The position numbers and the translations under genes were made by a program. A stretch of DNA of 64,000 nucleotides, from NCBI GenBank assembly GCA_033558025.1, contig JAUCEF010000009.1, forward strand, positions 1,798,001 through 1,862,000, written 5' to 3'. The notes below the pieces were generated by a model. That model was not told where the DNA came from. It saw only the letters and a program-made list of their open reading frames with translations, and did no database searches. Each line of letters opens with the position of its first letter. The first letter of the stretch is position 1. This DNA comes from Phytophthora sp. 'mugwort' (lineage: Eukaryota > Oomycota > Peronosporomycetes > Peronosporales > Peronosporaceae). Shown one piece after another: positions 21,629-30,556 of the stretch.

Positions 21629-24415
21629 ATGGAGACTGACGCGCTGCCGCTCGAGCGCGGCGGCGTGGAGATGACGCCGCTGCTGCAGCCCGCCGCGCCG
21701 CGCCCGACCCACGCCGTCTCGCAGGAGAATCTCACGCCCACGCACCAGAAGCAGCAGCTCATGCGGCGCGTACGTAGCGTTCAAGACGCCGCCAAGCACG
21801 GGCTACTACTGGGTGCCCAAGGTCGCAGCAGGAGCCGCCCTGGTCAGTACGGGGCCGTCAACGGTCAGCTGCATAGCCAGCAGAGCTTGCAGATCAAGTT
21901 CTCTGCGCAGGATATTTTGAGTTCCAGGCCCGAGACGGGAGAAATAGCTATTCCCACCGTACTGGACGCCCGCCGTCTTAAGGCACTGCTCCTTGAGACT
22001 GTCGTGAACGGGACGTCAGGCGTGATCGCCTTCTTGCTGTCGTCGACACTGGCCGTGTCCTGTGCCAGCGTGCTGGTCGGGCACGGGACGCCGCTGGCCT
22101 CGGTGATCGCACACTTCATCGATATGAACCTGTTGGGCACAGCGGTACTGTCGATCGTGCTGGCCTGGCAGAGCCGCGCGCCATGGACACTAGGCTCCAT
22201 CGACGTGTTCGTGGCACCGATCATGGCCGAGATGGCCGAGAAGATCTCGAACCATCTACATGGAGATCTGGAGAAGGTGGTGCCTACGACGGTCGTGATG
22301 GTCGCGATCACGTCTATTATGCTGGGACTCGTATTCTTCTTGATGGGACTCTTTCGAGTCACGTCAATTGCCAACTACATACCGTATCCTGTCATTGCGG
22401 GTTTTCTATCTGGTATTGGAGCGCAGCTGATGAAGAACGGAGTGCACATGGCGTCGAGTAAGGCACTGACAACGGCGATCTTCACCTGGGACGTGCAATT
22501 ACTTGTCCTGCCCGCGGTAGCATTTGCTAGTTTGGCAAGGTTTGGGCAGTATTTAAAGTTCCCTGTAGCTTTTTCGTTCCCATTTCTACTTGCGCTGTCA
22601 CTTGTGGGGTTCCAAGTGATTTCGTCCATGTATGGATCAAATATGGACAAATTGGGCAAGGAAGGGTGGGTTTTCTCTTGGGATCCGGTCGTGGTGGCGC
22701 AGACGCCAATGTGGTATCCTTGGGCGGAGATTGACTTTAATCACGTACATTGGCACACCCTCACTCATGAATGTATGGGCTTTATGATTTCGCTTGTGAT
22801 CCTTGGTGCACTCAAGTATAGCGTGGCCACGACATCACTCTCGACCCTTTTTGGACGTGAAATCTCGCCAGATAACGAGATGCGTGTGATTGGCATGGCC
22901 AATCTAGCTAGTGGTTTAATGGGGTGCAATGGTGGGTGTCACTATCTCTCCGCTATGGGTATTATGAAGCAGTTTGAAGCTCACGAGAAGGTCCCAGCAC
23001 TGGTATGCGCCTTTTTGGTGGTGGTTTTATGGATGGTTGGTATCCGGATGCTGCAATTTGTACCCAAATTCATATTTGGCGGCTTGTTACTAAGTGTTGG
23101 ACTGCATTTCCTAGAGGCTTATCTAGTGACACCTTTTCACTTCCTCAAGCCCATTGAAAAATTTACAGTTGGACTCATTACGTCAAGTTTCCTTATTATT
23201 GGAATGCTGGAAAGTGTCGCTTTGGGCATTATTATCTCCATGATTGAACTCATCTGGCGCATCCACGCTGTGGGTTGCGTGCACCATGAGACAACCGGTG
23301 CACTAACTCGTAGCGCTGTGGACCGCACTTCAGAGCAGACGGCGTATCTCGATGCTGAAGGAAGTGCCATTTTTGTTCTGCGACTACAAGGATATCTATT
23401 TTTCGGAACATCCGTTAACATTTTAGAGCGCATGGAGACTCGCGTGCATTCGCTTGAGTTCCCCAAGCTAAAGTTTGTCATCATTGACTTTGGACTTGTC
23501 CCTAGCTTTGATGCTACTGCGTTGCTTAACTTTCGCAAGGCTTCGACACTTGCAGATATGTTCATGTTTGACATTTATTTTTGCGGCCTCAACCCGGAAA
23601 TCGAGCTCGCGCTTCGCCAGAATCACTACTCGCAGCGCATCCATTTGCTTAGCAGCGACGTGGACATCGCCCTCGAAATCTGCGAGAACGAGCTGCTTCC
23701 AGACGATATTTGCTCGACACCTGAAACTCCCCGGCCGGGCAAGTCACTGAATGAGTGGAAACGAATGAGTCAGTTGCAATTATGGGAAAATTTTATGACT
23801 GCATCACCTGAACATGACGGTATTGCGAGCTATCAAAAGCTGCTCCCTCTCGCTGCTTACTTGGATATTGTCGTGGTGCCTAATGGTTCGCAGCTTGTTC
23901 CCGAACGTCTGCGTGATGATACGTACTTCATCTGCTTTGGTTACATGAATTTCGTGATGGATTCAGAGTTCTCGAATGCGCACAATATCCCTGGTATCCG
24001 GTATTCTGACGTTGGTGATAGCGACGCAAGCTGTAAGGATAGTCAGCAGAACGGAATAACCGACGAGGATGACTCGAATGAATTAGGCAATATCTTTACC
24101 CGACGCAAGTTGTCGTTTGTGGTGCCCGAAGAGTCTCAATGGACGCCATTCACGACGGCCAAATCGCGGCTATTGAAGATCGGACCTGGATCCGTCATCA
24201 CGCCTAATGTTGCGGGCATGGACCCCGAGTACAAATACTTTGCCACGTCGGACTGCGTGGTATTGCGTCTACGGGCAGTAGCAATGGAGACACTGGAGGC
24301 GCGGGCACCCCACACGGCGGTAGCAGTGCTGAAGCTCATTAACGTTCGCTTGGCTGCTCGCTTCCGCCACTCTAGCAAGCGCGTCTCGCAGATGTCTTCA
24401 CTGCTCTACAAGTAG
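21629..24415 (+). CDS. SulP/SLC26-type transporter with STAS and cyclic-nucleotide-binding-like domains
   Basis: A single-exon, 928-residue membrane protein. Residues 1-115 are a hydrophilic, Gln/Arg-rich cytosolic head. Residues about 120-560 form the SulP transmembrane core with a dozen hydrophobic helices, including GVIAFLLSSTLAVSCASVLV, IPYPVIAGFLSGIGAQLMKN and the helix pair before KFTVGLITSSFLI. Residues about 570-690 are a STAS domain (FVLRLQGYLFFGTSVNILER; VIIDFGLVPSFDATALLNF). Residues about 740-910 resemble a cyclic-nucleotide-binding beta roll (SRLLKIGPGSVITPNVAG, SDCVVLRLRA), but the phosphate-binding cassette residues are not evident. This domain order matches the fungal vacuolar group (yeast YGR125W/Vsb1, implicated in vacuolar basic amino acid storage) better than plasma membrane sulfate carriers, so substrate should not be assumed to be sulfate. 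Convergent with the downstream methionine gene, about 400 bp apart. Confidence 0.9.
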   Translation: METDALPLERGGVEMTPLLQPAAPRPTHAVSQENLTPTHQKQQLMRRVRSVQDAAKHGLLLGAQGRSRSRPGQYGAVNGQLHSQQSLQIKFSAQDILSSRPETGEIAIPTVLDARRLKALLLETVVNGTSGVIAFLLSSTLAVSCASVLVGHGTPLASVIAHFIDMNLLGTAVLSIVLAWQSRAPWTLGSIDVFVAPIMAEMAEKISNHLHGDLEKVVPTTVVMVAITSIMLGLVFFLMGLFRVTSIANYIPYPVIAGFLSGIGAQLMKNGVHMASSKALTTAIFTWDVQLLVLPAVAFASLARFGQYLKFPVAFSFPFLLALSLVGFQVISSMYGSNMDKLGKEGWVFSWDPVVVAQTPMWYPWAEIDFNHVHWHTLTHECMGFMISLVILGALKYSVATTSLSTLFGREISPDNEMRVIGMANLASGLMGCNGGCHYLSAMGIMKQFEAHEKVPALVCAFLVVVLWMVGIRMLQFVPKFIFGGLLLSVGLHFLEAYLVTPFHFLKPIEKFTVGLITSSFLIIGMLESVALGIIISMIELIWRIHAVGCVHHETTGALTRSAVDRTSEQTAYLDAEGSAIFVLRLQGYLFFGTSVNILERMETRVHSLEFPKLKFVIIDFGLVPSFDATALLNFRKASTLADMFMFDIYFCGLNPEIELALRQNHYSQRIHLLSSDVDIALEICENELLPDDICSTPETPRPGKSLNEWKRMSQLQLWENFMTASPEHDGIASYQKLLPLAAYLDIVVVPNGSQLVPERLRDDTYFICFGYMNFVMDSEFSNAHNIPGIRYSDVGDSDASCKDSQQNGITDEDDSNELGNIFTRRKLSFVVPEESQWTPFTTAKSRLLKIGPGSVITPNVAGMDPEYKYFATSDCVVLRLRAVAMETLEARAPHTAVAVLKLINVRLAARFRHSSKRVSQMSSLLYK

Positions 24416-24770
24416 ACACTACAAGACACATAAGTTTGTTAGACATACGGATGAACCATAATGACCATAACGTCCAATTTCAATAGCAACATCAATTTCA
24501 TTTGGGAAAAACAAGTCCAATTTTCCACCCTCCGGCCGGTTGAAATGGTCACGACTTCGCTGCTGGTCGCTGAACCGAATCGTCCTCATCATTTACGTGA
24601 GTTGATTGGGCCCTCGCGACAGGAACAAAGTCTCTCAATTCTGCTGCACTCTTTAAACACTCTCACTCTTGAAACTCGGTGCTGACGTACCGACCTGCCG
24701 CCGCCCTGTGGGGCGTGCTGTGGGCAGCCAACCGAGTCTTCCTTCTCGGTTTCTTGTCTCCAATCACCGC

Positions 24771-24771
<1 letters not shown>

Positions 24772-24818
<47 letters not shown>
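24772..24818 (+). repeat. (TC)n microsatellite
   Basis: About 23 uninterrupted TC units. The repeat ends exactly where the stop codon of the convergent minus-strand gene begins (stop at 24819-24821), so it lies at the very start of that gene's 3' untranslated region. Confidence 0.95.
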
Positions 24819-24820
<2 letters not shown>

Positions 24821-26030
24821 ATTCCACGATCTCAGCAAGAAAATTCTTGGTAAGTTCGCTGATCTCCTCCTGGCCCAACAGGAACCCGTCGTGGCCGTGC
24901 GGCGACGACAGCGCCGCAAACTGTGAGTTTCGCAGGCCGTCGACGATCTGTTGCTGTTCAGAAAGTGGGTACAGCACATCCGAGTCGACGCCGATAATCA
25001 GCGACGGCTGGGACAGCGAACCTAGTGCCTGCTCTAGACCGCCTCTGCCACGGCCGACGTCGTGTGTGTCCATCATGTGCAGGAGAGCCAAGTAGGAATT
25101 CACGTCAAAGCGGGACAAGAACTTCTCACCTTGGTAATCGAGGTATGACTGCACCACATAACGTTCGTGCTTTGAGGAAAGCTTGTCGCCCTGAGTTGGT
25201 TCTTCCGTGCATCGTCCGAACTTCTCGACATATGCGGCATGAGTACGGTAGCTCACCATGGCAATCTGGCGAGCCAGCGCAAGGCCAGTGTGTGGAGGAG
25301 CGTCCGGCGTGTAGTGGCCGTCGCGGAAGTTCGAGTCCATGTAGATGGCCTGACGCTGCAACTCACTGATACCGATCTGCCACGCCGAATGCTGCGCGCC
25401 GCAGGCAATGGCTACGAAGCTCTTGACGTAGTCCTGGCCCTGGAACGCCCACTCGAGCGTCTGCATGCCGCCCAGCGAGCCGCCGATCACGGCCTGCACC
25501 TGACGCACACCCAGTTCGTCCTCCAGCAGCCGTCGCTGCAGTGCAACAGCGTCGCGAAGCGTCACGGCGGGGAAGTCCGGGCCATACGCACGTCCCGTGA
25601 GCGGGTTGGCCGACACCGGGCCCGTGGTCCCGTAGCACGAGCCCAGCACGTTGCTGCACACGATGTAGTACTTGTCCGTCCACTCGGGCGTGACCATGGC
25701 GTCCCAGTACTGATGCACTAGCGAGTGGCCCGTGAGCGCATGGCACAGCACGATCACGTTGTCCCGCGCCGCGTTCAGCTTGCCGTAGGTGGTGTACGCC
25801 ACCTCCGGTGCCACGAGCTTCTCCCCCTTCTCCAGATGCAGCGTCCCGGGCAGCTGGTACACGCCCGAGACGGCGCTCGGATGCGCGCTGTCGTTGTACT
25901 CATCCTCCACGTACTGACCGCACGTGGGGGTGGATCTGAAGACCTCAGGGGCGATGGAGAACGCTCTTCGAGAGAGAGGGGGAATGGAGGAAGCAGCTCG
26001 CGAGACGCGGCGCACGGCGCGGTGCAACAT
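24819..26030 (-). CDS. MET2: Homoserine O-acetyltransferase
   Basis: Transfers acetyl from acetyl-CoA to L-homoserine, the committed step toward methionine by the trans-sulfuration or direct-sulfhydrylation route. The 403-residue frame shows the alpha/beta hydrolase fold of MetX/MET2: VIVLCHALTGHSLVHQYWD, the CSNVLGSCYGTTGP loop, nucleophile elbow GGSLGGMQ (Ser185 from this start), DVGRGRGGLEQAL, acid in IGVDSDVLYPLSEQQQ, and the catalytic His in SSPHGHDGFLLGQEE. The start at MLHRAVRRVSRAASSIPP is preferred over an upstream Met at 26144: it begins an Arg/Ser-rich, acid-free stretch with the look of a mitochondrial presequence, and an initiator-like TCATTCTGCTTT lies 29 bp upstream. No intron and no disruption. 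Convergent with the SulP gene. Confidence 0.93.
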
Positions 26031-26058
26031 GGCACGGTGCTTTGGTGGACGGACGGCG

Positions 26059-26070
26059 AAAGCAGAATGA
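26059..26070 (-). promoter_or_regulatory. Oomycete-type initiator candidate for the acetyltransferase gene
   Basis: On the minus strand this reads TCATTCTGCTTT, a partial match to the oomycete core promoter consensus TCATTYYNCAWTTT, 29 bp before the proposed start codon. Established: oomycete housekeeping genes often start transcription at this element. Confidence 0.4.
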
Positions 26071-26360
26071 ATGGCGTTACAGCAACCATAATACGACACT
26101 ACGACAAGAAATACGGCAGACTTTCCGCCTAAGAGCAACCCCACCGGTCACACTATTTGGCTGCTTTAAAACGAATTTATGTGAAATTTGTCATGTGGTC
26201 GAGCCACCGGAAGCAGCAGTGCGACACAAATCTGACAAAGGCCCTCCCCCCCGCTATTTTCGACGCCGGATGTGATGAGCGAAATAGCGCACCACCGCCA
26301 ACATGAGTAACAGACGGCCCTCCACACAGAATTTCCCATTGTTCAGCATACTTCCTCACG

Positions 26361-27354
26361 ATGAGTAAAACCCGCGGACCCAACTTCAGCCTAGATGAAG
26401 ACAAGGCCCTGTGTAGGACATGGGTCAATACCAGCGAGCACGGCGATGTCGGCACCAATCAGAAGGGGGACGATTCCTACAAGCGCGTGAAGACAATGTT
26501 CGGTGAAGAGCTGCGTGCACAGAAAGGTGGGTCTACGATAGAAGATTAAGACTCAGCACTCGCTTTGGTAACATCTCCCACGACGTATAAAAATTCGTTG
26601 CCTGCCCTGTCAAGATCGCCCTCAATCAAAGTGGATCCACGCCGACAGATATTGAGCATCAGGCCATCGAACTTTACGAGTCGGAGAATAGGAACGGCAA
26701 CTTTCGGTTTCTACAGTGCTGGTACATTCTCAAGGATTCGCCAAAGTGGTATGGTTAGTGCGCGAAGGAGCAGGCGAAGCCAACACCAAGGATGCAGCAA
26801 CCTCAAGCACAAACTGCTGCCTTGACAGGCAACGCGGAGAGTGGGATTGCCCAGGACAGTGCTTCACGATGCAGCGACGGCGGGGCGACCTACTAGTCAA
26901 AAGCGGGTCAAGCAAGACGAGATTAACATGACACTTTTGCCGGACAGTTAAAGCTGCCGAAAGGATGGCTGCCAACGGAGAAGCACGCGACCGCGTCGCG
27001 CGCGAACAAATTGACTTGAACATTTTCAGCCTCGTGCCGAGCGCCGAAGATGCAGAAACTCAAGAATATATCGCTTTGCAACGCAAGCTTATTCTCGCTC
27101 GCCTTCGAAAGGAAGCGGCCGCGTTACTGCCACCTAGTGACGTGGAGAGAGGCGTCAGGGACGTTGTCGACTGCAGCCCGACGAGCACCGGGACCAGCGA
27201 TGCTTTCGCGCCTGCAGGATGCAGCCACATCTCAATACAAAGGGATGGTGGCCCAGTTCAGAGCATGACAGGTGATGAAGGCCGTGGCCCAGTCCATACG
27301 ACGGACGAACACGCCGATGCGCTGAGCGATGCTTCAATACTTCTAACGCCGTGA
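26361..27354 (+). pseudogene. Myb/SANT (NAM-associated-like) DNA-binding protein of a Harbinger-type element, decayed
   Basis: ATG 26361 opens MSKTRGPNFSLDEDKALCRT followed by WVNTSEHGDVGTNQKGDDSY and KRVKTMFGEELRAQ, a trihelix/Myb-like DNA-binding start of the NAM-associated type. After a stop and frameshift, IELYESENRNGNFRFLQCWY and ILKDSPKWYG appear at 26655-26750, the conserved second block. The C-terminal helix reads LNIFSLVPSAEDAETQEYIA and LQRKLILARLRKEAAALL at 27018-27129. The pieces occupy three frames, so this is a pseudogene. In PIF/Harbinger elements such a protein is the partner of the DDE nuclease, and a nuclease fragment lies 140 bp away on the other strand. Confidence 0.7.
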
Positions 27355-27493
27355 TCATCATCGAATGATTCACGCTACATTTAAAAGAAAATGCCCCCGA
27401 AACATTTAATAAAAAAATTCCGCATTTGACGAATCGCTATGGGGTCCATGAATTCCTACTACTGGGAACCATACCGCTCCCACAAATGAGCCA

Positions 27494-27787
27494 TTAAGTC
27501 GTCTCGAAGTCGGCGGTGCTGACGCTGGCTGGATATCTGGTGCGATGAGGCAATGAGGTCCGCAACCGTAGCAGGTTGAACCCAAAGTACTGTTGTACTA
27601 GTCGAACGTGGCGGCCCGCAGGATCACGATTCTTGTTTGGAGCACGACCAGGGCGCGAACCACCTCTCTGAGGCTCTAGCTCTAAGCCGGAAGGGTATGT
27701 CTGTATTATTCCTGTGAGCATGGTCTCTTCTACTTCGCCATCAGCTAGCAGATCTTGAACCCATCTTCCACTCGGGCTAGTATTCAT
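27494..27787 (-). pseudogene. PIF/Harbinger transposase N-terminal fragment
   Basis: The frame contains a short variable head, then GGSRPGRAPNKNRDPAGRHV and RLVQQYFGFNLL, which resembles the segment just ahead of the HTH in oomycete Harbinger nucleases (GKRPNKPRD...YF-type). The match then fades and no DDE catalytic block follows. It is a truncated remnant and fits with the Myb-like partner remnant next to it. Confidence 0.5.
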
Positions 27788-28135
27788 GACTGTAGGAACG
27801 ACCTGTTTAGCAGAAATGTAGCGCTCACCGCTGTGTAGCTGTCACCGTGTTTGCACTAAATATAACGTAACATCTGTATTGGCTCACCAAGTTAGTTTGT
27901 GAAACGTGCAACTGGTGTGGTGGCTCTAAAGCAACCATAAAAGCAGCTGGAGCCCGGTAATTTATTAGGGGGCGTAAATTACGTAAAACGTCGTCTTCGT
28001 CACCAGTCATCTAAATTTAGTGATAAGTATGACACACCAAATGCATACACTGCACCCAGATGTGTGTACAACACACGACCCCACAAATGCTGCACACTCG
28101 GTGAATTTCCGCGAAGATCCTGTAGTGCCGCAAGA
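27788..28135. other. Short intergenic stretch
   Basis: No gene seen. Around 27962-27990 ATTAGGGGGCGTAAATTACG could be a transposon end, but I found no partner. Confidence 0.35.
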
Positions 28136-28393
28136 ATGGACGAGAAAACGCTGGCACGGGAGCTGGTACGCGCAAGACTCGACGAGTTCACTGACATGAA
28201 GAAAAAGCTGGAGAAGATGACCATGAATCTCGAGAAGATATTGAGATCTCAGCTGGGGTTGCCGTCCGTCATTGAAGAGAACGAAAAACGCAGCTACGCA
28301 TTGGCAGCAGCTTTGGGCGATGGAGACACTGCTCAAAATGCTATGTCTTTTGGGGTGCTGTTCGAGATGGCGATCAACAGACTGAACAGTTAG
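28136..28393 (+). CDS. Small coiled-coil protein of unknown function
   Basis: An 85-residue frame beginning MDEKTLARELVRARLDEF; 24 codons are open before that Met but look like leader. Residues 5-42 form an amphipathic, Lys-rich helix with heptads (LDEFTDMKKKLEKMTMNLEK), followed by LPSVIEENEKRSYALAAALG and a hydrophobic end FGVLFEMAINRL. I recognise no family. It is convergent with the protease pseudogene downstream. It could be a host gene or an orphan ORF of a neighbouring element. Confidence 0.35.
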   Translation: MDEKTLARELVRARLDEFTDMKKKLEKMTMNLEKILRSQLGLPSVIEENEKRSYALAAALGDGDTAQNAMSFGVLFEMAINRLNS

Positions 28394-28423
28394 CAAATGC
28401 AACGAATGCCTTAATTCAGTTAG

Positions 28424-30330
28424 TTAGTTGAGCTCGTCTTCCCGTTTCTGGTGAATCTTCCTTGTTGTAGTGGCATCGGACTCAGACATTTGTCGTTCCT
28501 GCGAAGGATGCATGATAACCCACAACATCTGCAAACGCATTATCTTGACGTCTCTCATGGAGACATTGTAGTTCCCCTGCTCCTCATTCCAAGTAAGATG
28601 GTTGTGTGCTTGGCCTACTACGAAGACGCCGCGACTGGCTCCGTCTGGTTGTTGTGGGCGTTCAACCCACTCAACGAGATCAATGAAAAGCTTGCTGCTG
28701 GGCATCGAGGCTTTGTGGCATCGCTCAATAAAACCACGAAGGCCCTCTATTCCTGTACTTTCCTCGTCGGTCTCGTCCTTCGAGATTCCTTCCCGCACCT
28801 CCTCCATGTCATCGTGATATTCATCGTCAATAAGAGGCTCGTACATGTAGACATACGCGCAGCACATTTCTCGTTATATCCTTACAACTCAGATGAACGA
28901 TAATGATACCCCAGTGGTTCGCGTTTAAGCTCACTGGATGGATGGCAAATTTAATGTCTGCCAGTGACGTCTTCGGTGTGGCCATCCTACCGCCCATGTA
29001 AGTGACGACAGCCCGTAACATTTTTCCGCCGAAGCTGCAATCGTTTCTAAACAGAAATCAATGATGCTACCGTTCAGCCACCTCGGCAGATTCCGCCCAC
29101 AATGTTCTCAAAGCTGATCATTACACCGCCAGACATCGTAAAAAACTCGGTGCACAACCGACTAGACGTAAAGTTGGAGATAATCGCGTTGGCAAGAACC
29201 CGATGACGATTGCGCATGCCGTCCGCCGAAATGCCATTTGGCTTCGTCTCCTCTGGAAAAAGAGCTACATTCGAGTTGATCCTTCGACAATCTTGCTCCA
29301 GCCACTTTCGGTCTTCAAACCATGCTCTTCCCTGTTATGGTTGATTTGGCATTGTGGTTGCTTTAATTGTTTGGTTGGCTTCGACGCCTTTTTGACGCGT
29401 TTTAACAGCGTCGAAGCCAACCAAACAATTAAAACAACCACAATGCGCGTTTTAGCAGCGTCGAAGCCAACCAAACAATTAAAGCAACCACAATGCCAAA
29501 GCAACCATAATAGAGCAACCATGACGGTAAAGCAACCTCACTTGATGAATTTCCAGAGCTTCGGATCGATTGACACGACGAATTTGTGTAATCCAGCTCG
29601 TCGGTTTGTGTTGCTCGTTCATGGCAGTTGTTATTGCAGCTTGCATTGATTGCGTGAGAGCCGTTGGAATGACAAAGTTGTGGATGTAGTCTGCTGGACG
29701 GAAGGCTTCCCACCGACATTCAATTGTACGTGCTCGCAGGCAGGCGTCTTCTAGCTGGGCTGAATATATCTCCATCACCTCCACACATCCATCATATTTG
29801 CGGTGTTTCGTGCCCATATTAGTAACTGATCTAGCGGGACAGAGAGACCACTTTAATACTTGTGGACGGCTAGACGCTCTGGTCCCGATGCAAACTTTGT
29901 TTGGCGCAGCTGCTGGGTTTTGGATCGTGCTCTACCTCGACCTTTTGGCTTTGGGACCGTGATGATATCGACTTGGCGCACAGGTGCTGCAGTTGGTGGT
30001 GAATGCACGGAGGGTTCGTCGCTAACATCTACTTTGCTGCTATTTATGTGGCTCAGAAGATTGGACGGACGTCAATGCTTGCTCTTGCGGCGGTTCTAGT
30101 TTCATTTGAGCAGGATGTGTTAGTGGAACTTCATCATCATCTCTACCGCCGTCCGTGGAGCATCCGTCAATTGCCGTTTCTAGCGCATCCATTAGCTTGA
30201 CAGTCTATATCGCATCTGCTGGATCTAAAATTGCCAGCACATCCTCACCTCTTCTTCTTTCATCATCATCATCTTCGTTATTCCTATCATGGGTTAATCC
30301 GCTGGCATTAACAGACTCAGTTTCCACCCG
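28424..30330 (-). pseudogene. Ulp1-like (C48) cysteine protease pseudogene
   Basis: Read from about 30330 downward: an acidic Asp/Glu-Arg stretch (NNEDDDDERRRGED), PSVHSPPTAAPVRQVDIITV, PKPKGRGRARSKTQQLRQT, then KYDGCVEVMEIYSAQLED, AFRPADYIHNFVIPTALTQS, an interruption, then RWLNGSIIDFCLETIAAS (the WLND-start motif of Ulp1 domains), IKFAIHPVSLNANHWGIIIV with the catalytic His-Trp pair, YEPLIDDEYHDDMEEV and a C-terminal EWVERPQQPDGASRGVFVV. The arrangement is that of Ulp1/SUMO-protease-like genes that multiply with transposons in oomycetes. Several stops and frameshifts plus a MITE insertion (29335-29510) disable it. Confidence 0.7.
29335..29510. mobile_element. Foldback MITE with a duplicated right arm
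   Basis: Left arm 29335-29387 begins TTATGGTTG, runs through GGCATTGTGGTTGCTTTAAT and ends GCTTCGACGC. Right arm 29458-29510 is its reverse complement with one mismatch and ends CAACCATAA. Between them, at 29408-29445, sits a second, slightly diverged copy of the right arm's inner part. The element interrupts the coding line of the Ulp1-like pseudogene. Short repeats of GGTTGCT-type continue to about 29540. I could not settle the target-site duplication (TA or TTA is possible). Confidence 0.8.
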
Positions 30331-30556
30331 GTGGAGTCCTACTTCAACAGTCTCTTACCAAGTGTTAAGCTCTTGGCAAAAAGCAGCACTCGACAAGTAG
30401 GATAGATGCTGAAGCAGAGGCTCAACCATAGGATATATTTCTCAGCAGAAGAAAGTATGACCGCCTCCGCATGGAGGCCAGGGTTTCGGCGATCTGCGGG
30501 CGCGTTACGCTTTGCTAGAGGAGAACAGCGCGGAGGCATAACCTGCCTGCAAGATT

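Noticed and set aside
25025..26132. Plus-strand frames opposite the acetyltransferase gene
   Set aside because: GC-rich antisense shadows of an intact catalytic gene.
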